Shown piece by piece: positions 15,992 to 24,459 of a stretch of 64,000 bases of DNA. Source of the stretch: Candidatus Omnitrophota bacterium (GTDB lineage: Bacteria; Omnitrophota; Gorgyraeia; Zapsychrales; Zapsychraceae). The stretch lies in the NCBI GenBank assembly GCA_020632495.1, contig JACKFL010000006.1:620001-684000 (forward strand), given 5' to 3'. Every line of letters begins with the position of its first letter. Within the stretch, counting starts at the first letter, position 1. The translations under genes were made by a program, and so were the position numbers. Below the pieces are notes generated by a model that worked only from the letters and a program-made list of their open reading frames with translations, was not told where the DNA came from and made no database searches.

Positions 15992-15992
15992 T
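15987..15992 (+). promoter_or_regulatory. -10 box of a possibly leaderless promoter
   Basis: A perfect TATAAT ends six bases before the ATG at 15999. With the usual 6-7 base distance to the start site, transcription would begin at or next to the A of the ATG. No ribosome site is present in between. Confidence 0.5.
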
Positions 15993-15998
15993 CCGGGC

Positions 15999-16709
15999 AT
16001 GCTCAGGATCGGAATTTTCCTCATGATCATGGCCTTTGCCCTGACCGGCTGTGCCACAACCGGCGGCACCACGCTGACCGCGCCGGACTATGCCCGGCGG
16101 CGCCCGCAATTGCGGACGGTGGCGGTCATGCCGTTGAAGCTCAACCTCTTTCAGGTGCAGGCCGGCGGCAACGCCGAGCTCATCGATGAGTGGCGCGACG
16201 AGGCACAGGCGTTGCTCAGCGCCGCTGTGACCAAACGGCTGGAAGAAGAGGAAGGCCTCAACCTGGTATTTGCCGAACAAGATTATCTGCTCCAGTACCA
16301 CCAACCGCTGTGGCGCAAATACCGCGCGCTGTTTGAAACCGTGACCGGCGCGGCGATGCGCCACGGCTTCGACATCACAGCTTTCCCGTCCAAGGTCTCC
16401 GGATTTGATTATACCCTCGGCCCGGGTGCGGCCGAGCTGGCCAGGCTGTTTAACGCCGACGCGCTGCTGTTTGTCTACGGCACCGACAATACCAGCACGG
16501 CCGGCCGCAAATGGGTGGCGGCGGCCAACCTGGGTCTGGTCGATTATGGCTATGATTCCATGATCATGGCGCTCATTGACGCCGAGACCGGCGATTATTT
16601 GTGGCTCAAACGAAGCGCCCCTTTTGAAAATCTGAACCTGCGTAACGCGCCTGACGTTGAAAGGACGGTCGAATGGATGTTCGCCGATTTCTCCGCGCCG
16701 GGACCATGA
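15999..16709 (+). CDS. Lipoprotein of unknown function
   Basis: The 236-residue protein has a signal peptide ending in the lipobox ALTGC (Cys18), so it is lipid-anchored in the periplasm or outer membrane. The mature part resembles the general plan of GNA1162/CsgG-like assembly lipoproteins: RTVAVMPLKLNLF, then an ADALLFVYGTDN strand-loop and MALIDAETGDYLWL, which are typical of proteins that build an outer-membrane complex. This resemblance is weak and by eye. It is the first of three consecutive lipoprotein genes that overlap one another, suggesting a joint role in the envelope. Its promoter may give a leaderless mRNA. Confidence 0.7.
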   Translation: MLRIGIFLMIMAFALTGCATTGGTTLTAPDYARRRPQLRTVAVMPLKLNLFQVQAGGNAELIDEWRDEAQALLSAAVTKRLEEEEGLNLVFAEQDYLLQYHQPLWRKYRALFETVTGAAMRHGFDITAFPSKVSGFDYTLGPGAAELARLFNADALLFVYGTDNTSTAGRKWVAAANLGLVDYGYDSMIMALIDAETGDYLWLKRSAPFENLNLRNAPDVERTVEWMFADFSAPGP

Positions 16710-17860
16710 GCGTGGCGGCCGCGGCCGTCCTGCTGAGCGGCTGCGCCACCACGGACCTGCCGGACGTCAACCAAACCGGATTTGAAGTCTACGACGACGA
16801 ACAGCGGCTGTTCAACCGCACCGCGGAGTTCAACCGTCAAATCGACGCCAGCGGTGTGCTGTATACTGACCCGGATCTTGAACGTTACCTGACCCAGGTC
16901 ACGGAATTCATGCTGCCGGTCGGGTTCGAGGCCGATCACCTGGAGATCCAGGTCAAGATCATCGACGACGCCCTGGTCAACGCCTACGCGATGCCCGACG
17001 GGCGGATCTACATCACCACGGCCATGCTGGGCATGATGGACAACGAGGCCCAGCTGGCCATCGTCCTCGGACATGAGCTCACCCATATCCTCGAGCGGCA
17101 CCAGCTGCTGGCGCGCCGCTCCGCGGCCAGCAACGCCGCGTTTTTCGGATCGATCAATCTCATCGTGCCGTTCAGCTCGATCGGTCATCTCGCGGCGGTC
17201 ACCGGATTCTCCCAGCAGTTCGAAAGTCAGGCCGACGAGCGCGGCTTCGAGGCCTTTTTGCGCCGGGAGTACTCGCCGGGACAGGCGGTCCTGCTGTTTC
17301 AGCGTATCGAGAAGTACATCGTCAAGGAGGGCATCCGCACCCCGCAATTCTTCTCGTCGCATCCGCGCATCCGCAACCGCGTCACACATTTTGAAAGTCT
17401 GATCAGCGCGTTGCCGGCCGGCCGGCCGCGCGGGACCCTGATGAACCGCGACCGTTTTCTGGACGCCACACGGGAGGTGCGGCTGGCCGCGATCCGTTCC
17501 TGGATCCGCAAAGGGATGTTCACCACCGCCCTGGAGCGTGTCGAGATCTACGCCAGCCGGTATCCCAATGACGCCCGCGGTTACTGGTTAAAGGGCGAGA
17601 TCTTCCGCAAGCGTATTACCACGCCGGAGGAACCGCAGCGCCGCATCAAGGACCGCGCCGATTTCGGTAAGGCCCTGACCATGTACGACGACGCGTTGGC
17701 GCTGGACCCCGGATTGCCGGAAGCCTGGCGGGGCAAGGGGCAGGTGCTGCTTAAGGTAGGTGATTCCGACGGGGCCGCTGCCGCGCTGCAACGCTACGCC
17801 ACATTGAATCCCGGCGCCCCGGACCTGGATTTCTATACGGAGTGGACCGATGCGCGTTGA
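16673..17860 (+). CDS. M48-family metalloprotease lipoprotein with TPRs
   Basis: The 395-residue protein has a lipoprotein signal (LLSGC, Cys24), a zinc-protease domain with HELTH at 134-138 (His134, Glu135, His138) and the distal ESQADERGF motif supplying the third ligand, then helical TPR-like repeats from about residue 280 (ARGYWLKGEIF, DDALALDPGLPEAW). This is the plan of BepA/YfgC, which checks outer-membrane protein assembly. The start at 16673 overlaps the preceding gene by 37 bases; the ATG at 16706 (ATGA overlap) is possible but would leave a signal peptide without basic residues. Likely a periplasmic protease acting in envelope quality control. Confidence 0.85.
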   Translation: MDVRRFLRAGTMSVAAAAVLLSGCATTDLPDVNQTGFEVYDDEQRLFNRTAEFNRQIDASGVLYTDPDLERYLTQVTEFMLPVGFEADHLEIQVKIIDDALVNAYAMPDGRIYITTAMLGMMDNEAQLAIVLGHELTHILERHQLLARRSAASNAAFFGSINLIVPFSSIGHLAAVTGFSQQFESQADERGFEAFLRREYSPGQAVLLFQRIEKYIVKEGIRTPQFFSSHPRIRNRVTHFESLISALPAGRPRGTLMNRDRFLDATREVRLAAIRSWIRKGMFTTALERVEIYASRYPNDARGYWLKGEIFRKRITTPEEPQRRIKDRADFGKALTMYDDALALDPGLPEAWRGKGQVLLKVGDSDGAAAALQRYATLNPGAPDLDFYTEWTDAR

Positions 17861-18404
17861 CCGCCGGCTGTTACCGCTAGCGTTGACCGTCGTGCTCGGC
17901 GGCTGCGCGATTTATTCACCGCTGCCGTCCGGTCCGGTGAGCGACGGCGGGGAGAAGTTCCGCGCTGAAATTAACGCCGCCGACTGGTACCGCGATCCGC
18001 TTTCCGACGCCTTCATCATCAGCCGCGACGGTTTTACCATCGACTACATCCTGGTCAAACGCGACAAACTCGGGCGCGACCTGACGACAAACAAACAGCG
18101 CTTCACCGCGGACATGGAGCCGTGGGCGCTGGCGGAACTGCAGCTGGACATCCTGCAGTCCGATATGCGGGTGACCGACTTCCGCCTGCTGGCCAACCGT
18201 CCCGTCACCATATCGGGGCAGCCAGGATATTGTCTTGAGTACGGCTACACGAACCATCAGGGGATCGGGATCAGCGGGGTGCGGTGCGGCTACGCGCGGG
18301 AAAAGTGGATGTATCATATTGTTTATGAAGGACTTACAGAACATTATTTCGACCACAACCGGGCCGTCTTCGACCACTTTCTCGACACATTTAAAGGGCT
18401 TTGA
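17850..18404 (+). CDS. Lipoprotein of unknown function
   Basis: The 184-residue protein has a clear lipobox (VLGGC, Cys19). The mature domain includes DAFIISRDGFTIDYILVKRD, PVTISGQPGYCLEYGYTN and AREKWMYHIVYEG, a mixed alpha/beta pattern seen in several short envelope lipoproteins, but I cannot name a family. It overlaps the M48 protease gene by 11 bases and ends the three-lipoprotein operon. A shared role with the protease is inferred from coupling only. Confidence 0.7.
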   Translation: MRVDRRLLPLALTVVLGGCAIYSPLPSGPVSDGGEKFRAEINAADWYRDPLSDAFIISRDGFTIDYILVKRDKLGRDLTTNKQRFTADMEPWALAELQLDILQSDMRVTDFRLLANRPVTISGQPGYCLEYGYTNHQGIGISGVRCGYAREKWMYHIVYEGLTEHYFDHNRAVFDHFLDTFKGL

Positions 18405-18429
18405 TTTTCTCCGGCATGTGTGTTATAAA
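18401..18429 (+). promoter_or_regulatory. Candidate promoter for receiver/serS
   Basis: TTGATT (18401-18406), a 17-base spacer and TATAAA (18424-18429) precede the receiver gene at 18492. The -35 begins right at the end of the preceding lipoprotein gene. Confidence 0.5.
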
Positions 18430-18491
18430 TGATAGAGTTTTTAACGGTTACAACAATTTGACCGACGGGTTTACAGGAAAGCAACCCACTG

Positions 18492-18932
18492 ATGTTCAAA
18501 TTCCTTCAAAATTTGTTTCCTGCCGACAGGAAGTATCAGGACCGCAAAATACTCATCGTCGACGATAACGAAGTGGACCGCAAGATCGTGGCTAAGGCCT
18601 TGGACCGGCTGGGCTGCCGCGTCTTGACCGCGGTGGACGGTGAGATCGGTTACCACGTCGCGCTCTCCGAGATTCCGGACTTGATTTTGTCCGACTGTCA
18701 CATGCCCAATATGGACGGCGTCGAAATGTGCAAGCGTCTGCGGGACCACGACGAAACCTCCAACATCCCCGTGATCTTTCTGACCGGCGACAATTCTCCG
18801 GCCAAGGTGATCGACTTTTTCGACGGACCCAACACCGAGAACTATATGTGCAAACCCATCAATCCACGCCTGCTTGCCAGCCAGATCGACGAAATCCTGT
18901 CCCGGCACTTTCACGATGACCAGCAAAGGTAA
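18492..18932 (+). CDS. Single-domain response regulator
   Basis: This 146-residue receiver has a 17-residue N-terminal extension (MFKFLQNLFPADRKY) before the fold. The acidic pair is Asp24-Asp25, the phospho-acceptor Asp68 (LILSDCHMP), Thr98 and Lys121 (MCKPI) complete the site. There is no output domain and no kinase nearby, so it is an orphan. The gap to serS is only five bases, so it shares a transcript with a housekeeping gene. Confidence 0.9.
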   Translation: MFKFLQNLFPADRKYQDRKILIVDDNEVDRKIVAKALDRLGCRVLTAVDGEIGYHVALSEIPDLILSDCHMPNMDGVEMCKRLRDHDETSNIPVIFLTGDNSPAKVIDFFDGPNTENYMCKPINPRLLASQIDEILSRHFHDDQQR

Positions 18933-18937
18933 TTTCC

Positions 18938-20215
18938 ATGTTTGATATTAAATTGATCCGCGATGATGCCGCCGCTGTGCGCGAGGGACTGGCCAAAAAG
19001 AATTTCTCCGTCGACATCGAGGCTATTCTCGCTAATGACAAACGGATGCGCGAGCTGATGACGGACCTGGACGACCTGCGCAGCCAAAAGAACGCGGCCA
19101 ACGAGGAGATCAGTCAGGCCATTGCCGCCAAGGAAGACCCCAAACCGAAGATCGCGGCGATGAAGGTCATCTCCGACAAGATCAAGACCCTGGAGCCGCA
19201 GGTCCAGGACCTGCAGAATTCGATCAAGGAGCAGATTATCGGTATTCCCAATCTGCCGCATGCATCGGTCCCGGTCGGCGGTGAGGATAAGAATGAGGTG
19301 GTGCGCACCTGGGGCGAGCCGGTGTCTTTCGATTTCAAACCCAAGACGCACATGGAACTTGCCGAGGCCCTGGACATTATCGATTTCAAACGCGCGGCCA
19401 AGATTTCGGGCGCCGGTTTTATTCTATTCAAGGGGGCGGGCGCGCGGCTGGAGCGGGCGTTGATCAATTTTATGCTCGACGTGCATACCCGCGATCACGG
19501 TTACACGGAAGTGTTTCCGCCGGTCCTGGTCAACGCTGATTCCATGACGGGTACCGGTCAGCTGCCCAAGATGGCCGAGGACATGTACAAGCTGCAGGAT
19601 GATCCGTTTTACCTGATCCCGACGGCAGAGGTTCCCGTCACCAATATTCACCGCGACGAGGTCCTGAAGACCGAGGAATTGCCGGTTTATTACACCGCCT
19701 ACACCAGCTGTTTCCGGCGCGAGGCCGGGTCTTACGGCAAGGATACGCGCGGGATGATCCGCGTGCATCAGTTCGACAAGGTGGAGCTGGTCAAGTTCGT
19801 CGAGCCCGAGAGTTCGTATGATGAGCTCGAGAAGCTGGTGGCCAATGCCGAGAAAATTTTTCAGCTGTTGAAGCTGCCTTACCGTGTCCTGCTGCTGGCC
19901 AGCGGGGACCTGAGTTTCGCCGCGGCCAAGTGTTTTGATATCGAGGCACATGCGGCCGGCATGGACAAATATCTGGAAGTGTCCAGCTGTTCGAATTTTG
20001 AAGACTTTCAGGCGCGGCGCGCCAATATCCGTTACAAGGGCGGCGATGTCAAGAAGCCGACCCTGGTGCACACCCTCAACGGCTCCGGGGTCGCCCTGGC
20101 CCGCTGTGTGGTCGCCATCCTCGAGAATTACCAGACTGCCGACGGTGAGATCATAATCCCCGAGGTCCTGCGGCCGTACATGGGGGGAATGGAAAAGATC
20201 ACCCGCCGCGGATAA
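18938..20215 (+). CDS. serS: Seryl-tRNA synthetase
   Basis: The 425-residue protein is a standard bacterial SerRS, which charges tRNA-Ser with serine. It shows the N-terminal coiled-coil arm that grips the long variable arm of tRNA-Ser (about residues 25-105, e.g. MTDLDDLRSQKNAANEEISQ) and class II motif 2 (YTSCFRREAGSYGKDTRGM) and motif 3 (LNGSGVALARCVVAILENYQ). A tRNA-Ser gene lies 500 bases downstream, which may help coordinate the two. Length and motifs are complete, so it is expected to be functional. Confidence 0.97.
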   Translation: MFDIKLIRDDAAAVREGLAKKNFSVDIEAILANDKRMRELMTDLDDLRSQKNAANEEISQAIAAKEDPKPKIAAMKVISDKIKTLEPQVQDLQNSIKEQIIGIPNLPHASVPVGGEDKNEVVRTWGEPVSFDFKPKTHMELAEALDIIDFKRAAKISGAGFILFKGAGARLERALINFMLDVHTRDHGYTEVFPPVLVNADSMTGTGQLPKMAEDMYKLQDDPFYLIPTAEVPVTNIHRDEVLKTEELPVYYTAYTSCFRREAGSYGKDTRGMIRVHQFDKVELVKFVEPESSYDELEKLVANAEKIFQLLKLPYRVLLLASGDLSFAAAKCFDIEAHAAGMDKYLEVSSCSNFEDFQARRANIRYKGGDVKKPTLVHTLNGSGVALARCVVAILENYQTADGEIIIPEVLRPYMGGMEKITRRG

Positions 20216-20232
20216 AGCCGCGGACTTCCCTT

Positions 20233-20595
20233 ATGACAACCCAATTCAAACGACGCAACGTGCTGACGTATCTGGCCGGGATACTGCTGATGGCCGGATG
20301 TGCCACCGCCCCCAAGGGACCGGCGTTGCGCGCCTACCAGGGGGTCCCGCCCGGGGATTATCCCTACCGCAGTTTAGGGGAGGTCTTCGGGGAATACACC
20401 ACCGACACCGGACTGCGGGATCAATACGCCCAGTACGTGGCCCGGGAGGCCATGCTCGACCTGGCCGAAGAGGCGGAGGAATTGGGGGCCAACGCCGTGA
20501 TCCGTGTCCGGCGCGAACAGGGCGAGGGGCATCAGGCCCACATGTTTCGCTTCCGGGGGGAGGCCGTCATCTTTGAAAACCTGCCGCCTGAATAA
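20233..20595 (+). CDS. YbjQ/UPF0145-like lipoprotein
   Basis: The 120-residue protein has a basic n-region and lipobox (LLMAGC, Cys23). The mature part follows the YbjQ/UPF0145-like pattern: YPYRSLGEVFGEY, then a helix AREAMLDLAEEAEELGANAVIRVR and a final strand AHMFRFRGEAVIFE. In that family the helix-GANAVI(G/R)VR element is diagnostic. Its function is unknown; it is probably anchored in the outer or inner membrane. It follows serS by 17 bases. Confidence 0.7.
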   Translation: MTTQFKRRNVLTYLAGILLMAGCATAPKGPALRAYQGVPPGDYPYRSLGEVFGEYTTDTGLRDQYAQYVAREAMLDLAEEAEELGANAVIRVRREQGEGHQAHMFRFRGEAVIFENLPPE

Positions 20596-20601
20596 AATCC
20601 G

Positions 20602-20629
20602 TTGACATATCAGAATTTATACCTATATT
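20602..20629 (+). promoter_or_regulatory. Promoter of tRNA-Ser(UGA)
   Basis: TTGACA (20602-20607), a 16-base spacer and TATATT (20624-20629), about 90 bases ahead of the tRNA. The leader between contains an imperfect hairpin bounded by GCACG (from 20655) and CGTGC. Confidence 0.6.
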
Positions 20630-20720
20630 ATTAGGGACTATTTACCCGGATTTTGCACGTACGGTCCCAAGCGGTTCTCCTGCCGGGAGTTCGGCCGTGC
20701 GGGTTCTTTTGAAAGTTATC

Positions 20721-20808
20721 GGAGAGGTGGCTGAGTGGTCGAAAGCGGCGGTCTTGAAAACCGTTGAGCCGAAAGGTTCCCAGAGTTCGAATCTCTGCCT
20801 CTCCGCCA
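20721..20808 (+). tRNA. tRNA-Ser (anticodon UGA)
   Basis: Acceptor strands GGAGAGG (20721-20727) and CCTCTCC (20798-20804) pair fully, with discriminator G and an encoded CCA at 20806-20808. The anticodon loop CTTGAAA (20753-20759) gives TGA. A long variable arm (GAGCCGAAAGGTTC) and the T loop GTTCGAATC confirm a class II serine tRNA. It lies close to serS. Confidence 0.97.
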
Positions 20809-20822
20809 TTTAATCTTCTGTG

Positions 20823-20843
20823 CTCCCCGCCGCGCGCGGGGAG
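20823..20843 (+). terminator. GC-rich hairpin after tRNA-Ser
   Basis: CTCCCCGC (20823-20830) and GCGGGGAG (20836-20843) form an 8-bp stem with a five-base loop 15 bases after the tRNA. No T tract follows, so it may be a processing or weak termination signal. The remaining 145 bases up to the next gene show nothing clear. Confidence 0.45.
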
Positions 20844-20988
20844 TTACGAAGAAATTTGGTCATTCCTGCCCGTCAGGTGATCGGGAGCCGCTCACCTCGC
20901 GAAGCAGCATCTTCAGATACATATTGCCCGAGCCGTTTGCGCGTTTCAGCCTTTCATCAACCGATTCAATCCTTGCCGGCGACCCGAT

Positions 20989-22191
20989 ATGAAGACACTT
21001 CCGCTTACACTTCTTCCGCTCCTGTTGTTGTGTTCGGTTTGTACCGCCCAATCCGATACCACCCTTAACGGTCCCATTGAAGAGTTTTACGAACACGGCG
21101 CGCTCAAGGCCCGCCACATATACCGTGATGGTGTGCGTCACGGCCGCAGCCTGACCTACTTTCGTGACGGCCGGCTGAAGAGTGAGGCTGAGTACCGCGA
21201 AGGGCAGCTTCACGGGCTTTTCCGCAGCTATCACGAAGACGGCGGCGCGGCCGAAGAAAAACAGTACGCCGACGGGATTCTGGAAGGCGAGAGCCGCGAG
21301 CTTTATACCGACGGCACGCTAAAGTCGCGCGAACGGTATGAGGGCGACGAATTAAACGGGCAGAGCGAGTACTTTTTCCCCAACGGCAAGACCCAGTTCG
21401 TTCTTAATTTCCGGGCCGGCCTGTTGGAGGGGGAAAGCCGCGAGTACTATGAAGACGGCACGTTGAAGAGCGAAGCCACGTACCGTCATGAACGTTGGGA
21501 CGGTCCGTTGAAGGAATACGGGGTCGACGGAAGTCTCGAGGCAGAGTGGTCGTATAAGGACGGTGAGCGCGACGGCCCGGCCAAATTATTTTATCCCGAC
21601 GGGACCCTTAAGTGGGAAGCGACCTTCAAACAAGATCAGCTCGACGGGACATCAATCGCCTACTCGCCGGCGGGCGAAGTGATTTTAAAAAGCGATTTCC
21701 GGGACGGTCAATTGGACGGCCGGACCCAGGAATTCTATCCGGACGGTCAACTGAAGGTCGAAGCGACCTACCGCAAAGACCGGCAGCACGGAACCACCCG
21801 CCATTATTACGCCAACGGGCAGATCAGCCTGGAGCGGGAATACACCGACGGTCGGGAGAGCGGCGATTCCCGGCAGTATTTTGAGGACGGCCGGTTGTGG
21901 GTGTCGCGCAAGTACGTGAACGACAAACAGGACGGCATGCTGGAAGAATTCTATCCGAACCAGCAACTGAAACAGCGTTGGACCATCAAGGCGGGAAAAC
22001 TTGAGGGGGAAAGCAAGAGCTTTTTCGCCGGAGGACAGCTGCGCAGCGAGGAAGTCTACCGCGACGGCGAGAAGTTCGGCCGTCACCGCTTTTTTGACGA
22101 GCAGGGTAATCTGGCGCAGGAAAACACCTACGTGAACGGAACCATCATCGAGCGTCGCAATTTCGATCAACCTGACGGCCGCACGCCGTAA
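20989..22191 (+). CDS. Secreted MORN/YwqK-type repeat protein
   Basis: The 400-residue protein has a signal peptide (cut after CTA) followed by about fifteen repeats of 23-24 residues of the form ExYxDGxLKxExxYxxGxxxG (e.g. YRDGVRHGRSLTYFRDGRLK). This MORN-variant repeat is the one annotated as toxin-antitoxin system YwqK family antitoxin in many genomes, but no toxin partner is beside it. The repeats form a long beta-meander, so a periplasmic or surface scaffold is more likely here. Repeats diverge enough at DNA level that recombination is not obvious. Confidence 0.8.
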   Translation: MKTLPLTLLPLLLLCSVCTAQSDTTLNGPIEEFYEHGALKARHIYRDGVRHGRSLTYFRDGRLKSEAEYREGQLHGLFRSYHEDGGAAEEKQYADGILEGESRELYTDGTLKSRERYEGDELNGQSEYFFPNGKTQFVLNFRAGLLEGESREYYEDGTLKSEATYRHERWDGPLKEYGVDGSLEAEWSYKDGERDGPAKLFYPDGTLKWEATFKQDQLDGTSIAYSPAGEVILKSDFRDGQLDGRTQEFYPDGQLKVEATYRKDRQHGTTRHYYANGQISLEREYTDGRESGDSRQYFEDGRLWVSRKYVNDKQDGMLEEFYPNQQLKQRWTIKAGKLEGESKSFFAGGQLRSEEVYRDGEKFGRHRFFDEQGNLAQENTYVNGTIIERRNFDQPDGRTP

Positions 22192-22207
22192 TTTTTACCC
22201 GGTACTT

Positions 22208-22834
22208 ATGAAGCGAAGCTATTACCGAAAATCTCAACGTCCCACCCTCGGCAAGAGTCTGCTGAAGCTGTTTTTGGGTGTGCTCATATTCGGCGCCCCC
22301 GTGCTGGTGTTGCTGCTGATCTTTAAGCCGTTTGTGAGCCAGCAGGTCGCCGAAGAACGGCCGGCGATGCAGATCGATTACGGCCTGCCCCTGGGATACC
22401 AGCGGAAGGATGTTACGGAGGTCGTCAAAAAGATGAGCGAGGACCCGGAGTACCTGTTCTACTTTTACTCCATCGGCAAGGACGACATCGTCAAGGCGAC
22501 CTATGACGTCTTCGAAATCCTCGACCGGGCGCGAAACCAGGACGCCCTTAAGTCCGAGGTCGAAAGTCTGCAAAAGAAGACCCAGTCGCTGGCCACCATG
22601 TTCTACCATTTGGAATACGCCGATGATTACGTGGACGATCCCACCGCGTTTCCCGAGCTGCAGAAGGTCCTGAAGACGTTTCTTTACGAAGAATTTAAGC
22701 TGGCCATTCTGGGCGTCAGCTATAAAGGGACATACGACGAGAATTTTTATTTTCAGTGGGACCGCACATCCCGTTTGGCGGCCCGCAAGTTGCATGGTAT
22801 CCTTTTGAAGAGGAGGCGAGCGGCCAAGAAATAA
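22208..22834 (+). CDS. Membrane-anchored protein of unknown function
   Basis: I do not recognise this 208-residue protein. A basic N-terminus (KRSYYRKSQRPTLGK) leads into one strong transmembrane helix (about 19-42), so the rest, mostly helical and charged (DVFEILDRARNQDALKSEVE), is probably extracytoplasmic. The C-terminus is again very basic (LLKRRRAAKK). There is no clear ribosome site. It sits 16 bases after the MORN-repeat gene and may be co-expressed with it. Confidence 0.6.
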   Translation: MKRSYYRKSQRPTLGKSLLKLFLGVLIFGAPVLVLLLIFKPFVSQQVAEERPAMQIDYGLPLGYQRKDVTEVVKKMSEDPEYLFYFYSIGKDDIVKATYDVFEILDRARNQDALKSEVESLQKKTQSLATMFYHLEYADDYVDDPTAFPELQKVLKTFLYEEFKLAILGVSYKGTYDENFYFQWDRTSRLAARKLHGILLKRRRAAKK

Positions 22835-22925
22835 GTATAAAAAAAAGTGATCTGAACTGGTATTTGCTGTGATTCTCGCTACAATATGATTATTACCCCG
22901 GGCAAATCCTGATTAACGCCTAATC

Positions 22926-24398
22926 ATGACCGAACAGAGTTCACACAAACCGCACTTTACAGGATCGATTGAAAATGCGTCCATCATGCGCAAGTTCACG
23001 GTCCTTTTTTTGTTGATGTCGCTCGTCCCGATGTTGGTGCTGTTTTATTTCTATTGGGATTTCCGCACCCAGGGCAAGATCGTCATCACCGAGACCTCCT
23101 TTAACGTAGCGCTGATCTTCATCGCCTGCGGGGTTATCATCGGCTACGCCTCCATGCGCCGGGTCGTCCAATCCTTGATCGATCTGAACAAGGCCAGTAC
23201 CAAGGCCCTGCAGCGGGTGCTGACGCCGGAAAAGGTGACCGAGCTGGCCGGGGAACAAAACGAGATTACCGCCTTGGCCCAGTCTTTTCAGGCCATTACC
23301 GAACGGCTCGAAGACAATGTGCGCAGCCTGGAGCTGACCAAAAAGACCCTGCACGAGGTCATGACCCGCGTCGGCCACGGCATCTCCAACATGCAGAATA
23401 TCGACAGTTTCCTGGAGCTTATTCTGGAAACGATCATCAAGGCCCTGAACGGTAAAGGCGGATTGATCCTGCTTTACAACCGGGAAGAAAAGGAACTCGT
23501 ATTTAAGATGGCCTCCGGGATACAAAGTGATCCCGGCTACAAAGTGGGGGCCATCCGGGTGCCGGACGATTCCCGGCTGAAGGAGATCCTCAAGACCAAA
23601 GGGCCGCGCGTCTTTCTCGAACCGTTTCCCGAGTTTCAGTCCCGGTATCTGAGGAAGTTTGTGGAAGGGCCGTTCATTTGCTCACCGTTGCTCGTCCGGG
23701 AGAAGCCCAAGGGGCTGATGATCCTCAGTCACAGCGATCCGGCGGGGACGTTCGACAATGACGAGATCAATCTCTTTTTCAATCTGGCCACACAAACCGC
23801 CGTGGCCATTGAGAATTCCGTTCTCAGTCATGACATCGAGACGACGTATTTCGAGACGATTTCCGCGCTGGCACTGGCTGTCGATGCGAAGGACCGGTAT
23901 TCACGCGGGCATCTGGACCGGGTGGCCAAATATTGTGTGATGATTGCCAAACAGCTGGGCCTGGATGACGACGACATCAAGACGCTGCGTGACGCCGCCC
24001 GCCTGCATGACTTGGGCAAGATCGGCATTCCCGACGAAGTGTTGAACAAACCGGGGCCGCTGAATGATCAGGAGTGGGTCCTGATGAAACGGCATCCCGA
24101 GATCGGTGAGACGATCATCAAGCCGATTACCTCGCTGCGCCACTTGTGCGACTTGGTCCGCCATCACCATGAAAAGCTTGACGGAAGCGGCTATCCCGAC
24201 GGGCTGAAGGGGGAAGAGATCACGCCGCTGGTCCGGATCATGACGATTGCCGATATATATGACGCGTTGACTACGGACCGTCCGTACCGTGACCGCCTGA
24301 GCAACGAAACGGCAATCGAGGAGCTGCGTAAGATGGGGGACAAGCTCGATCAGGACCTGGTTGATTCTTTTGTCGAGTCCTTGGAAGGATCCGACTAG
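22926..24398 (+). CDS. Membrane GAF-HD-GYP phosphodiesterase
   Basis: The 490-residue protein has two transmembrane helices near the N-terminus (about 22-46 and 58-78), a HAMP-like linker, a GAF domain (about 150-300) and an HD-GYP domain. The metal-binding HD is at 361-362 (ARLHDLGKIGIP) and the block HHHEKLDGSGYPDGLKG is intact, as are IMTIADIYDALT and PYRD. It should hydrolyse c-di-GMP in response to a membrane or cytoplasmic signal. The ATG at 22926 has no obvious ribosome site; the ATG at 22986 just before the first helix is an alternative. It is the second HD-GYP protein of the window; no GGDEF cyclase is present. Confidence 0.9.
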   Translation: MTEQSSHKPHFTGSIENASIMRKFTVLFLLMSLVPMLVLFYFYWDFRTQGKIVITETSFNVALIFIACGVIIGYASMRRVVQSLIDLNKASTKALQRVLTPEKVTELAGEQNEITALAQSFQAITERLEDNVRSLELTKKTLHEVMTRVGHGISNMQNIDSFLELILETIIKALNGKGGLILLYNREEKELVFKMASGIQSDPGYKVGAIRVPDDSRLKEILKTKGPRVFLEPFPEFQSRYLRKFVEGPFICSPLLVREKPKGLMILSHSDPAGTFDNDEINLFFNLATQTAVAIENSVLSHDIETTYFETISALALAVDAKDRYSRGHLDRVAKYCVMIAKQLGLDDDDIKTLRDAARLHDLGKIGIPDEVLNKPGPLNDQEWVLMKRHPEIGETIIKPITSLRHLCDLVRHHHEKLDGSGYPDGLKGEEITPLVRIMTIADIYDALTTDRPYRDRLSNETAIEELRKMGDKLDQDLVDSFVESLEGSD

Positions 24399-24459
24399 TC
24401 CGTCGCTGCGTCGCCGCCCGCCCGGTTCCGCTGTCCGGAACATTTCATCGCCATCAGTT

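Noticed and set aside
20989..22191. Regular short repeats that could suggest a CRISPR-like or satellite array
   Set aside because: They are protein-level MORN/YwqK repeats in an open frame; DNA copies are divergent and have no constant spacer length typical of CRISPR.
20989..22834. YwqK-type toxin-antitoxin module
   Set aside because: The repeat protein has a signal peptide, and the neighbour is a membrane protein without toxin features; the antitoxin label is a naming artefact of the family.
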